Source of the DNA: Pseudomonadota bacterium
GTDB taxonomy: Bacteria; Desulfobacterota; Binatia; Binatales; Binataceae
NCBI GenBank assembly: GCA_021324885.1
Contig: JAJPIF010000023.1
Location: 62,001 to 126,000 of the forward strand
Reading direction: 5' to 3'
DNA: 64,000 nt
A model generated the notes under the pieces. The model searched no databases. It was not told the origin of the DNA and worked only from the letters and a program-made list of their open reading frames with translations. Made by a program: the position numbers and the translations under genes. Below, in pieces: positions 7,914-16,314 of this stretch (position 1 is the stretch's first letter; each line of letters begins with the position of its first letter).

Positions 7914-9812
7914 ATGGTTAGCCGATGGTGGCTGCTGTTTCGCAGCCTTGCGGTTCTGACCATCCTGGTTCTGACTCCATTAATGGCGCTCCAGGAGCTG
8001 CTCCCATGGTCATATTTTCTTTCGACCATGGGGGCGGTTGCCGAACTGGCGCTGGAAATCTCGATTTTTCTATTGCTTGAAGCGGTCGGCGCCGCTGTCC
8101 TCGCGGCAATTCTAACGGCCGGCCGCGTATTCCGATTGTGGGCCGCCGGTGCCGAGGCAAACTGCGCCGGTGTTCTGGGGCTGCTAATCGCCGCGGTCTG
8201 CCTCTTGGTTTTCCTCAGCCCCCTGGACACGATCGCCGGGCCGGTTGCGAGCGCGGCCGTGCAAGCGGCACTGCTCCTGGCGCTGATCGTTGTGTTCACG
8301 CTGGTCGGTTGGCGGCGGGTAGGCGGATTTTTTAATCGCCTCAACCAGTCCGCGCAGATAGTGCTGGCGATCTGCCCATTGCTGCTGGTTGCGGTGATCG
8401 CCGGCGGTTTTGGCTGGCGCAGTTTCAATGCAATTGCGCCGGTCAGCCCGGACCCCAACTTGTCCACCGCACCCAACGTGGTGCTGATCAGCTTTGATGC
8501 TCTGACGGCCCAGGACATGTCGTTGTACGGGTACGGGCTGCCGACCACGCCTCAATTCCAGCGGCTGGCGCGGCGCAGCTACAACTTCGTCAATTTCTTT
8601 TCCACTTCGGATTTCACCACACCGGCGGCCGCTTCGCTGTTGACCGGGCAGTATCCGCTTGAGCACCGGGTTTTTCAGCTTTATGGACATATCCCGCGCG
8701 GCGCGCGGACGCACAATATCGCCTGGATCCTGCGCCATCACGGATATACCACTGCGGCAATCGTCACCAATCCCGGCGCCCATCCGATGACGCTGCGGAT
8801 CGGCGATTCGTTTTCCGCTCTGCCGTGGCCGCCGATATCGCCCTGGTTTTTTCCAGGAACGTTGCTGCTGCAATTAAGCAACGGGATCGCCTTCAATACC
8901 GCCAACGGGCTCGCGCTCTACGCGCTTAAGGACTTCGGCTGCCTGTTCGATCGATTCAACCGCATGCGTTGGGTCCGGCCCGAGGCTGTGTTTTCAGCCG
9001 CCCGCGACTTCATGCGGGCCGCGCGGCGGCCCTATTTCCTGTGGATTCATCTGTACCCGCCCCATGCTCCTTATGTGACGGATGCGCGCTTTCGCGGACG
9101 GTTTCTGGCGGGTTCCGAATTCAGCAGCCAGGCCTATTACCTGTGGCGAATGCCGGCGCCGTCCTATCCAGCCGCGGCGCAACGGGAAATCAACTGTCTG
9201 AGGCTGCGTTATGACGAGAGCATCGCCGAATGCGATCGCGCGCTCGGTGATTTTCTGGATTGGATGGGGGCCAACGGCCAGTCCGCGCACACGCTTTTGA
9301 TTATCACTTCCGATCACGGCGAGAATTTTTCCGCTGGATGGTTCGGACATGCGTCGCCGGATTTGCATTACAGCGAAACTCATATCCCGCTGCTGATTTC
9401 ATTGCCGGGCCAGGACCGCGCTTATACCATCGGCGACGCCGAAGATCTGACCGATGTGGCTCCCACGATTCTCGCGGTGCTGGGGATCCAAAAGCCGTCG
9501 TGGATGGAAGGTCATTCTCTGATCGGCCCCATCCGTCCGGCTCCGCAGCCGGCATTTTCGATGTATCTGGCCAGATCGAGCCCCTTCGGCCGCCTGGACA
9601 GCGGGGCCATCGCCGCCGATGCCGGTTCCTATCACGTAGTCTGGTATTTTCCGTCCGGGTTCGTTGCGCTTTTCGACGTCGCCCAAGACCCGGAAGCACT
9701 CCACAATGCCGTCGCGCTGCATCCCGAGGCCGCGACGGCGCTGGTGGCGGACATAGAGAAGCGCTTCGGAAATGCGCTGCAGGGCAATGCCGCCGGCGTT
9801 TATCGGCGATAG
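7914..9812 (+). CDS. membrane-anchored sulfatase-fold (alkaline phosphatase superfamily) enzyme
   Basis: About five hydrophobic helices occupy the first 165 residues, followed by a large domain of the sulfatase/phosphotransferase superfamily: VVLISFDALTAQDMSLYGY (metal Asp), SDHGENF and FGHASPDLHYSETHIPLLI (metal ligands). The layout recalls LTA synthase and EptA-type enzymes, with the catalytic domain outside the inner membrane. The formylglycine motif C/S-x-P-x-R is replaced by T-T-P-A-A, so Thr235 would be the nucleophile and the enzyme cannot be a formylglycine sulfatase. The ATG at 7914 is used; a TTG at 7905 is also possible behind GGGGA. Substrate unknown. Confidence 0.8.
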   Translation: MVSRWWLLFRSLAVLTILVLTPLMALQELLPWSYFLSTMGAVAELALEISIFLLLEAVGAAVLAAILTAGRVFRLWAAGAEANCAGVLGLLIAAVCLLVFLSPLDTIAGPVASAAVQAALLLALIVVFTLVGWRRVGGFFNRLNQSAQIVLAICPLLLVAVIAGGFGWRSFNAIAPVSPDPNLSTAPNVVLISFDALTAQDMSLYGYGLPTTPQFQRLARRSYNFVNFFSTSDFTTPAAASLLTGQYPLEHRVFQLYGHIPRGARTHNIAWILRHHGYTTAAIVTNPGAHPMTLRIGDSFSALPWPPISPWFFPGTLLLQLSNGIAFNTANGLALYALKDFGCLFDRFNRMRWVRPEAVFSAARDFMRAARRPYFLWIHLYPPHAPYVTDARFRGRFLAGSEFSSQAYYLWRMPAPSYPAAAQREINCLRLRYDESIAECDRALGDFLDWMGANGQSAHTLLIITSDHGENFSAGWFGHASPDLHYSETHIPLLISLPGQDRAYTIGDAEDLTDVAPTILAVLGIQKPSWMEGHSLIGPIRPAPQPAFSMYLARSSPFGRLDSGAIAADAGSYHVVWYFPSGFVALFDVAQDPEALHNAVALHPEAATALVADIEKRFGNALQGNAAGVYRR

Positions 9813-9923
9813 ATGGGTCATCGCCGATCGCTTCTTCCGGTTCCCCGGTAAACTGGTCAACGAGCGAGGTTATGTTGACGTCAGCAGTTTGAGCTTGGGC
9901 GCCGCGATGGGTAAGCTGTGCTT

Positions 9924-10223
9924 ATGAGCATACGCATTCTCTATTGCAAGGCTTGAGGCTACAAGGAGCGCGCGGTCGGTCTGGCCGCGTCATTGCAATC
10001 CCGCTTCGGCGAAACAGTCACCATCACGGAGGGAAGCCGCGGCCAGTTCGATGTGTTGTCCGGCGACACCCTGCTCTTTTCCAAAAAGGACTTCGGACGT
10101 TTCCCGAATTCCGGCGAGGTTGAAGAGCGCCTCTCGCTGCTGAAAAAGGGCGAGCCGTTAGCGCCACCCCAGCCTCGGCAGCAATGGTTCGTTTCGCGAT
10201 TGCTTTCGAGGCTCACCGGCTGA
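9924..10223 (+). CDS. SelW/Rdx-family selenoprotein (in-frame UGA as selenocysteine)
   Basis: Reading from the ATG at 9924, codon 11 is TGA (9954-9956) inside YCKAUGY, which is exactly the C-x-x-U redox motif of the SelW/SelT/SelH (Rdx) family. After the TGA the frame stays open to 10223 and continues with family features: a helix, ITEGSRGQFDV, LLFSKKDFGRFP and a final helix. The 99-residue product has the normal length plus a short tail. A hairpin like the fdhF SECIS follows the UGA (9970-9990). The protein would be a thioredoxin-fold thiol oxidoreductase. Gene finders call only the part after the UGA. SelA, SelB and SelC are not in the window. No strong ribosome site is visible. Confidence 0.88.
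9970..9990 (+). promoter_or_regulatory. SECIS-like hairpin for UGA recoding
   Basis: Starting 13 nt after the UGA, CGCGGTC (9971-9977) pairs without gaps with GGCCGCG (9983-9989), with one G-U pair inside, and G9970-U9990 adds a closing wobble. The five-base loop is GGUCU, the same bases as I recall in the loop of the E. coli fdhF SECIS read by SelB. Position, stem length and loop all fit a bacterial SECIS inside the coding region. Confidence 0.75.
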
Positions 10224-10354
10224 GGTCCACTTTCGCCGTACTCAAAGCCGCTCCTCAGTTCTGAATCGCCGCCTCGCCGGATGCGGAAAAAAAGAGGAGT
10301 TACGCCTTTATTAGGATGCTGCATTCCGCACCGTGGATAAAAGATGGCTGCTTT

Positions 10355-10400
10355 CCTTTACTTCTCTCCCTCCGGGAGAGACTGGAGTGAGGGGAGCAGG
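10355..10400. repeat. REP-like interspersed palindrome
   Basis: TCTCTCCC (10363-10370) and GGGAGAGA (10374-10381) form an 8-bp stem around TCC, followed by CTGGAGTGAGGGG. The CTCTCCC-TCC-GGGAGAG plus CTGGxGTGAGGG pattern is a common interspersed repeat in high-GC Gram-negative genomes. Only one copy is in this window, so repetition is inferred from general knowledge. Confidence 0.55.
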
Positions 10401-10425
10401 TTGCGGAAAAATTCTTTTTCCGCAA
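10401..10425. repeat. perfect 11-bp inverted repeat
   Basis: TTGCGGAAAAA (10401-10411) and TTTTTCCGCAA (10415-10425) are perfect reverse complements around TTC. On the plus strand the stem ends T-rich and could act as a weak bidirectional terminator; it might also be part of the adjacent REP-like unit. Confidence 0.6.
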
Positions 10426-10562
10426 TCCGCTGCGGGCGCGAATCCGCCGCGCAAGTCTTTACCAATCCTTTCTCGCTGCCGTAGTAATGTACTTGATGAG
10501 CGGCGATCGCAAAAAACCTCCACACCGTCTCGCTGTGGCGTTCCGGTAAGGTCTGAGCCGGC

Positions 10563-11762
10563 ATGTACGACCTGCTGCTCAAAGGCGCTACCGTCGTCGA
10601 TCCCTCGATCGGCGTGCATGGGCCGAAGGATGTCGCGATTACTCAAGGCACAATTGCCGCCGTTGCTCCCGCAATTGCGCCAGAAGAGGCCCGCCGCGTT
10701 ATCGAACTGCCCGGCACCATCCTGACGCCGGGGCTGATCGACCTGCATGTCCATGTGTTCGAAGGTTTCACCCGTTTCGGGGTTCATCCTGATGAAGCCG
10801 GGGTCTACGCCGGAGTTACTACGGTGGTGGATGCGGGCAGCGCTGGATGCGCCACGTTCGAGGGCTTCACCCGGCATATCATCCCGCACTGCCACACCGA
10901 GATTATTCCGTTCCTGCACATCTGTCAGACGGGGCTGGCGACGATTCCGGACATAATCGCCGAAGGCAGCATCAATCTCGACGCCACTTTGCGCGTCGCC
11001 GAGCGCCACAAAGGGCTGATTTGCGGGATCAAGGCGCGGATGGTTTCTCCCGCTTTGGAAATATTCGGGATGGAGATGCCGCGGCTTGCCCGGCGCGCCG
11101 CACGCGACAGTGGTATCAAGCTGATGGTCCATATCGGCGATACCGAACGGCGCTACGATCCCACCGTGATCCGCCGCCTCTTGCCGATGCTCGAAGCGGG
11201 CGACATCCTCACTCACTATTTCACCGCCAATCCCGGCGGGGTGCTGGACGGCAACGGGCGGCTGGTGCCGGAAGCCTGGGAGGCGGCCAAAACCGGCGTA
11301 TGGTTCGACACCGCTCACGGACGGGCGAATTTCAGTTTCGATGTGGGCCGGCGCATCATCGATCAGGGTTTGCTCCCCCACTGTATCAGCACCGATATTA
11401 CCGTGCCCGGACGTTTGCGCAGCGTGCATAGCATGACTGAAATGATGACGCGGTTCCTGGGTTTGGGTTTCACTCTGGATCAGGTGGTGACCATGTGCAC
11501 CGCCAATCCGGCCAGGGCAATCGGCGCGGAGGACCGGCTGGGAAGCCTGGCGGTGGGCAAACAGGCCGATGTTTCAGTGATCCGGATCCGCGACGGCCAA
11601 TGGGTCGTGTATGACACCGTGGGCGGGAGCATGCGCGTCACCCAAGCGGTCGTGCCCGTGATGGCGGTCAAGCGCGGGGAAGTATTTACCGCACATTGGG
11701 GTCCGAGACCCTGGGGATGGGAGCCCGACCCCGGACCGTCGGGGGCCGCGAGCTGCTGCTAA
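10563..11762 (+). CDS. dihydroorotase-like amidohydrolase/deacetylase (COG3964 type)
   Basis: 399 aa metal-dependent hydrolase of the urease superfamily. GTILTPGLIDLHVHVFEG gives the HxH site, GIKARM the likely carboxylated Lys, MVHIGD and ILTHYF two further His ligands, and CISTDI the catalytic Asp. The family (EF_0837/AHA_3915-like) includes cyclic amidases and N-acyl amino acid deacetylases. The C-terminus returns to the small beta domain (GSLAVGKQADVSVI). The MMPL gene starts 17 bp downstream, suggesting co-transcription. The substrate is not evident. Confidence 0.85.
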   Translation: MYDLLLKGATVVDPSIGVHGPKDVAITQGTIAAVAPAIAPEEARRVIELPGTILTPGLIDLHVHVFEGFTRFGVHPDEAGVYAGVTTVVDAGSAGCATFEGFTRHIIPHCHTEIIPFLHICQTGLATIPDIIAEGSINLDATLRVAERHKGLICGIKARMVSPALEIFGMEMPRLARRAARDSGIKLMVHIGDTERRYDPTVIRRLLPMLEAGDILTHYFTANPGGVLDGNGRLVPEAWEAAKTGVWFDTAHGRANFSFDVGRRIIDQGLLPHCISTDITVPGRLRSVHSMTEMMTRFLGLGFTLDQVVTMCTANPARAIGAEDRLGSLAVGKQADVSVIRIRDGQWVVYDTVGGSMRVTQAVVPVMAVKRGEVFTAHWGPRPWGWEPDPGPSGAASCC

Positions 11763-11779
11763 ACGGCAAGCGATTTAAC

Positions 11780-14176
11780 ATGAAGCAGATAAGTCTGGGA
11801 AAGATCGTACTTCAATGGCGCGGGCCGATTGCGGCGATATTGTTGGTGATAACCGCGTTCATGGCTTATGAGGCGACCCATATAACGATCGCCACCCGTT
11901 TTATCGACCTGTTCCCAGCCAACCATCCGTTCACCAAACTCACTGAAAAATACGAGCGGTACGGCAACGCCGATACGACCATCTTCATGATCGAGGTCAA
12001 ACACGGCGACATTTTCAACATCCCCACGCTGCAGAAAATCCAGGACATCCAGTTCGATGCCAACATGCTGCCGCTGGTCAACCATAACGAGGTCTTCTCC
12101 CTCGCTTCCTACCAGACCCAGTATGTGAAGGCCTCGCCCGGCACGGTCGAGTACCACTGCTACATGTATCCGTGGGTGCCCAAGAACCGCAAGGAAGTCG
12201 AGGCGCTGCGCGAAGTGGTGGACGCGCACAAGGACGAGCTGCGCGATCTGGTCGCGCCCGACTTCAAAGCCGCGGCGGTGGTCGCGTCGTTCAACGATAC
12301 CGGCCCCGCCCAGAACTACAGCGCGCTGTTCAACGACATCCAGGCGATCGTCCACAAGTACCAGGACGCCAACACCAACATCTACGTGACGGGACAGCCC
12401 GTCGTGCGCGGTTACGGCTATTACTACTTCCCGGTTATCCTCGCGATTTTGCTGATCTCGATCTCGATGATGGTGCTGATGTTGTACCTGAGCCTGGGCA
12501 GCTTCACCTCATGGTGGGTGCCGATAGTGACGGGTTCATTTTCCGCCTTGTGGGGACTGGGACTGGTCGGTCTGCGCCATTACGACTTCGATCCGCTGCT
12601 GCTGGTCGTGCCGATGATTCTCACCGCGCGCGACATGAGCCACGGCGTGCAATGGCAAAAACGCTATTACTACGTGCTCGACCAGGTCGGAGACCGGCTC
12701 CAGGCCTGTATCGAGACTACGGATTACATGTTTCCCGCCGGGCTGCTGGCGATCGCCGCCGACGTTTCCGGAATCATCTTCATCTCGTTTTCCGGCATCA
12801 CGGTGCTCGATCATATGGCCCGCGCCGGTACGGTTTGGCTGCTGGCCAGCCTGCTAATGGTGTTCGTGTTCCAGCCGATCCTGATGAGCTATCTGCCTAA
12901 ACCGACGCGCAAGCAGCGGCCGGTCATCGAGCGCAACGCCGCCCTGTCGCGCCTGCGAGAGTTCGGGGTAAAACTGGCCGGCGTCGGCGTGGAGGCGGGC
13001 GCGGCGCGAGGGGCCTTGATGATCGGCGCGGCGCTGTTTTTGGCGGCGGGAATCTTCAGCGGGATGCGGGCGCAGGTCGGCTATCTCCATCCGGGGACGC
13101 CGCTTTACCGCCCCAACGCCAAAGTCAACCGCGACATTCGCAAGATCGTCAAGGATTTCCCCATCGACGAAGGCTGGATCATCGTGGACACGCCGATGAC
13201 CGCCACCCAGAACCCTTACAGCTATCCCGTCCTGCACATGGAGGACGACCTGCGCAATTACATCTTTCAAAGCCCCGGCGTGCAGGATGTGGTCACGTTC
13301 GCGGATGACGGCATCAAACCGTTCACCCGGGTGATCCACAGCGGAAATCCGAAATTCTGGGCTCTTCCACACACGATCAAACTGGTCTTCGCTTCGGTCC
13401 TGTTCTTCATGCACAGCAAGGCTCCCGGCGACATGGAGAAGTTCAACCTGTTCAATACTTCGTGCGTCAGGGTCCTGTTGAAAGACCATACGGCGCGCAC
13501 GCTCAACCTGCTGCGCCAACGTATCGCGCAATTTCAGAAGGTTTACTTCCCTCATCATCCGGCCGTCGCCCAGACCAAACTGCTTTACCTGGGCGGTATC
13601 GCGGGGCTTTATGCGGCCGCCAACGACGTGCTGTTCGATCTCGATCTGAAAAACATCACCTTCGTCCTGTTCGCCATCTTCGTCTTCAGCGCTTTCACCT
13701 TCCGCTCGATCGTGGCGGGTATTCTCTTCGTGCTGGTCTGCGTGACCGCGAATTTCGGCGCGTTCATCTATATGCATCTGCGCGGGATCGGGCTGACAAT
13801 CGACACGGTGCCGGTGATCTCACTGGGCATCGGTCTGGGCGTCGATTACGGAATCTACACGGTCTCGCGCATCCGCGACGAAGTAATCGGCGGGATGGCG
13901 CTGAAGGACGCTGTCGTCCTGGCGCGCAGGGATACCGGAGGCGCCGTCGCGATCGTGCTGGCGATCATGCTCGGCGGGCTGATCCCGTGGATGTTCTCGC
14001 CCGCACTCTTTCACTTCAACATGAGCCTGATGCTGGCGCTGCTGATGGGCCTCAACGCGATCGCGGGCGTGATGGTGCTGCCCGCCTTCATCGCGTGGTC
14101 CGGGTCAAAATTCATTACCCGGTACGCGCCCGCGAAAATTCCACCTCAGCCGGCGCAGGCCTCGGGTGCCTCTTGA
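11780..14176 (+). CDS. MMPL/RND-family transporter
   Basis: About 798 aa in two similar halves. Each has one N-terminal helix, a large periplasmic loop (about residues 40-200 and 450-610) and a cluster of five helices. The second cluster holds GLGVDYGIYTVSRIRDEV, the RND/SSD signature with Asp in the proton path. Such proteins export lipids or hopanoids; this single-chain form needs no obvious adaptor here. The ATG at 11780 is preferred over 11696 because it begins directly at the first membrane helix and lies after the upstream stop. Cargo unknown; neighbours suggest hydrophobic compounds. Confidence 0.85.
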   Translation: MKQISLGKIVLQWRGPIAAILLVITAFMAYEATHITIATRFIDLFPANHPFTKLTEKYERYGNADTTIFMIEVKHGDIFNIPTLQKIQDIQFDANMLPLVNHNEVFSLASYQTQYVKASPGTVEYHCYMYPWVPKNRKEVEALREVVDAHKDELRDLVAPDFKAAAVVASFNDTGPAQNYSALFNDIQAIVHKYQDANTNIYVTGQPVVRGYGYYYFPVILAILLISISMMVLMLYLSLGSFTSWWVPIVTGSFSALWGLGLVGLRHYDFDPLLLVVPMILTARDMSHGVQWQKRYYYVLDQVGDRLQACIETTDYMFPAGLLAIAADVSGIIFISFSGITVLDHMARAGTVWLLASLLMVFVFQPILMSYLPKPTRKQRPVIERNAALSRLREFGVKLAGVGVEAGAARGALMIGAALFLAAGIFSGMRAQVGYLHPGTPLYRPNAKVNRDIRKIVKDFPIDEGWIIVDTPMTATQNPYSYPVLHMEDDLRNYIFQSPGVQDVVTFADDGIKPFTRVIHSGNPKFWALPHTIKLVFASVLFFMHSKAPGDMEKFNLFNTSCVRVLLKDHTARTLNLLRQRIAQFQKVYFPHHPAVAQTKLLYLGGIAGLYAAANDVLFDLDLKNITFVLFAIFVFSAFTFRSIVAGILFVLVCVTANFGAFIYMHLRGIGLTIDTVPVISLGIGLGVDYGIYTVSRIRDEVIGGMALKDAVVLARRDTGGAVAIVLAIMLGGLIPWMFSPALFHFNMSLMLALLMGLNAIAGVMVLPAFIAWSGSKFITRYAPAKIPPQPAQASGAS

Positions 14177-14200
14177 GCGATTATGCGGCCATCGTATTAA
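14173..14200 (+). promoter_or_regulatory. predicted promoter for the coproheme decarboxylase gene
   Basis: TTGAGC (14173-14178), a 16 bp spacer and TATTAA (14195-14200), just at the end of the MMPL gene and about 48 bp before the chdC start. It would let chdC be expressed separately from the transporter. Confidence 0.35.
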
Positions 14201-14247
14201 AGTAAACGAGGCCGATTGCGCGGCCCAACAGAATTGAGCACAGTTTG

Positions 14248-15090
14248 ATGAAAGACGAACAGATGGGCCGTAGTCACGATCTCAAGTCAATTCCACCCGA
14301 GCCGCTGACGCTGGAGGGCGCTTACATCCTCCATCAGATGGTTCGCCTGCGATGGCGCGAGTTGAAGGCCTGCGAGGCGAACCGGCGGAGCCGCGAAATC
14401 GCCGCTGCCAGTGAACTGCTGGCGCAACACGAAGCGCGACCCGGCGGACAGAGCGCTTTGTTCGCACTTCTGGGCCACAAGGGCGATGCCATGCTGATTC
14501 ATTTCCGGCGCTCGCTCGGTGAACTGCGCGAAGCCCAGATGCAATGGACCAGGCTGGGATTGTGGGACTTCTGCGAGTACACCTCTTCATACCTGTCGGT
14601 GGTGGAAATCGGCTTGTATGAGGCGTCGCTGCGTCTGTATGCCGAGTTGGCCGCCGAAGGGATTGCGCCGGGGAGCGAGCCGTGGAAAGAGCGCGTCACG
14701 GCGGAGACCGCGCGTCAGCGCGAGGCGATGGCCAGCCGTTTATGGCCCGAAATCCCGGCGCGGCCCTACGTGTGCTTCTATCCGATGGACAAGCGGCGCG
14801 GAGAGTCGCGCAACTGGTACCAGGTGCCGATCGAGCAGCGCCAGGCGATGATGCGCGAACACGGAATCATCGGACGCAAATACGCCGGGTTGGTCACTCA
14901 GATCATCTCCGGCTCGATCGGCTTGGATAATTTCGAATGGGGCGTGGATCTGTTCGCCGACGATCCGCTGGTGTTCAAGAAGCTGGTCTACGAGATGCGC
15001 TTCGACGAAGCCAGCGCCGTTTACGGCGCCTTCGGCGAATTCTACACCGGCATCCGCATGCGCCCGGCCGAACTGGCGCAGTTGCTCTAA
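14248..15090 (+). CDS. hemQ: coproheme decarboxylase (chlorite dismutase family)
   Basis: 280 aa with the double ferredoxin-like fold of the chlorite dismutase family. The C-terminal half has the diagnostic YPMDKRR, RNWYQVP and MREHGIIGRKY segments, then GLDNFEWGVDLF. His205 is the expected proximal heme ligand and Tyr191 the catalytic Tyr of ChdC, which converts coproheme III to heme b. Its presence points to the coproporphyrin-dependent heme route. The ATG at 14248 is chosen over an adjacent TTG. No other heme gene is in the window. Confidence 0.88.
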   Translation: MKDEQMGRSHDLKSIPPEPLTLEGAYILHQMVRLRWRELKACEANRRSREIAAASELLAQHEARPGGQSALFALLGHKGDAMLIHFRRSLGELREAQMQWTRLGLWDFCEYTSSYLSVVEIGLYEASLRLYAELAAEGIAPGSEPWKERVTAETARQREAMASRLWPEIPARPYVCFYPMDKRRGESRNWYQVPIEQRQAMMREHGIIGRKYAGLVTQIISGSIGLDNFEWGVDLFADDPLVFKKLVYEMRFDEASAVYGAFGEFYTGIRMRPAELAQLL

Positions 15091-15100
15091 GCCGAGGAAC

Positions 15101-15754
15101 TTACACAATCTTCTGCTTGCTGGCGCGCCAGTCGGCGAGGAACTTCTCCAGGCCGATGTCGGTCAGCGGATGGCACAGAATCTGGCGCAGCACGTTGAAA
15201 GGTAGCGTGGCGACATGGGCGCCAACTTCGGCCGCCTTCAGCACGTGCAGCGGATTGCGCAGCGATGCGACCAGCACCTCGGTCGCGTAGTTGTAGTTGC
15301 GCAGGATGCGCATGATCTGATCGACGGTGCCGATACCGTCATGGCCGATATCGTCCAGCCGGCCCACGAACGGCGACACGTAGGCGGCGCCGCATTTGGC
15401 CGCGGCCAGCGCCTGCAGCGGCTGGAAAACCAGCGTCACGTTGACCTTGATACCGCGTTTGGCCAGCGCGGCGGTGGCCTTGAGCCCTTCCAGGGTAACC
15501 GGGCATTTGACCACAATGTTGGGATGCAGCCGGGCCAGCTTTTCGCCCTCTTCCAGCATCTGCGGCGCCATCGTCGAGACCACCTCGGCGCTGACCGGAC
15601 CGTCGATCATTGAGCAGATTTCGCGCAGAACTTCGGCATAAGGCCGGCCGGTTTTGGCCAACAGACTTGGATTGGTGGTGACACCGTCGATCAAACCCCA
15701 GGTCAGCGCTTCCTTGAGCTCGCCGGTATCCGCGCCATCCAGAAAAATCTTCAT
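15101..15754 (-). CDS. fsa: transaldolase family / fructose-6-phosphate aldolase
   Basis: 217 aa, the length of the small TalC/FSA subgroup. [16 protein letters not shown] begins the TIM barrel, [11 protein letters not shown] follows, the Schiff-base Lys is in VVKCPVT, and NVTLVFQ and [11 protein letters not shown] are typical. Cytosolic; either transaldolase or fructose-6-phosphate aldolase activity is possible, and sequence alone does not separate them well. Last gene of the leftward dapL-folK-fsa operon, with its ATG overlapping the folK stop (ATGA). Confidence 0.9.
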   Translation of the reverse strand: MKIFLDGADTGELKEALTWGLIDGVTTNPSLLAKTGRPYAEVLREICSMIDGPVSAEVVSTMAPQMLEEGEKLARLHPNIVVKCPVTLEGLKATAALAKRGIKVNVTLVFQPLQALAAAKCGAAYVSPFVGRLDDIGHDGIGTVDQIMRILRNYNYATEVLVASLRNPLHVLKAAEVGAHVATLPFNVLRQILCHPLTDIGLEKFLADWRASKQKIV

Positions 15755-16308
15755 CGTGTCACAACCTCCCGGCGCGGCGACGGCGGTCTGAGCAAATCGG
15801 CGCGCATCAACACCACCCTTTGGGGGGATTTCAGTCCGGCCAGCAACTCTGAAATACTGGCATTGAGGCGGGGATGAATCAAAGCGGGCGCCAGTTCGCT
15901 CATCGGCACCAGGACGAAGCGCCGTTCCTGGATTCGGGGATGAGGCACCGTGAGTTTGGGCGTGTCGATCATCTCGTTATCGAAAAACAGCAAATCCAGG
16001 TCGATGATGCGCGGCTTGTACCTGGCCCGCGCCGCCCCCTTCGGCATCCGCACCCGCTTGCGGCCCATCGCGCGTTCGATGGAAAGCAACTGCTGCATCA
16101 AAGCTTCCGCTGAATATTCGGTTTCGACCTCGATCGCGCCGTTGAGGAACGGACCGATAACCTCGCCCACCGGATCCGTCTCATAGATAGACGACTGGCG
16201 GACGATGCGGGTCTGCCGCAGCTTGCCTATGCGTTCGAGTGCCTCGCGGTAATTGGCAATCCGATCGCCAAGGTTGGTACCTATTCCGATGAAAGCCCTA
16301 TGGGGCAT
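15751..16308 (-). CDS. folK: 2-amino-4-hydroxy-6-hydroxymethyldihydropteridine diphosphokinase
   Basis: 185 aa [16 protein letters not shown] at the N-terminus, an ETDPVG segment, ERAMGR, the [11 protein letters not shown] metal-binding motif and [17 protein letters not shown] are all diagnostic. It transfers pyrophosphate from ATP to the pterin in folate synthesis. Six bases separate it from the dapL stop and it overlaps the next gene, so it is translationally coupled in the operon. The last 20 residues are a basic tail. Confidence 0.95.
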   Translation of the reverse strand: MPHRAFIGIGTNLGDRIANYREALERIGKLRQTRIVRQSSIYETDPVGEVIGPFLNGAIEVETEYSAEALMQQLLSIERAMGRKRVRMPKGAARARYKPRIIDLDLLFFDNEMIDTPKLTVPHPRIQERRFVLVPMSELAPALIHPRLNASISELLAGLKSPQRVVLMRADLLRPPSPRREVVTR

Positions 16309-16314
16309 CCTCGA

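Larger units (their letters stand above)
10224..10562. other. non-coding gap with two inverted repeats
   Basis: This 339-base stretch between the selenoprotein and the dihydroorotase-like gene has no credible coding frame. It holds a REP-like palindrome (10363-10381) and a perfect 11-bp inverted repeat (10401-10425). I see no convincing promoter for the following gene. Confidence 0.6.

Noticed and set aside
9954-9956. TGA read as a nonsense mutation making a pseudogene
   Set aside because: The TGA falls exactly at the Sec position of the C-x-x-U motif, the downstream frame is intact, and a SECIS-like hairpin follows at the right distance.
9959-10324. 121-codon minus-strand frame over the selenoprotein
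   Set aside because: The plus strand encodes a recognisable Rdx protein around the UGA; the minus product has no known features.
10311-11429. 372-codon minus-strand frame
   Set aside because: Antisense to the dihydroorotase-like gene and through the repeat-bearing gap; no homologous features.
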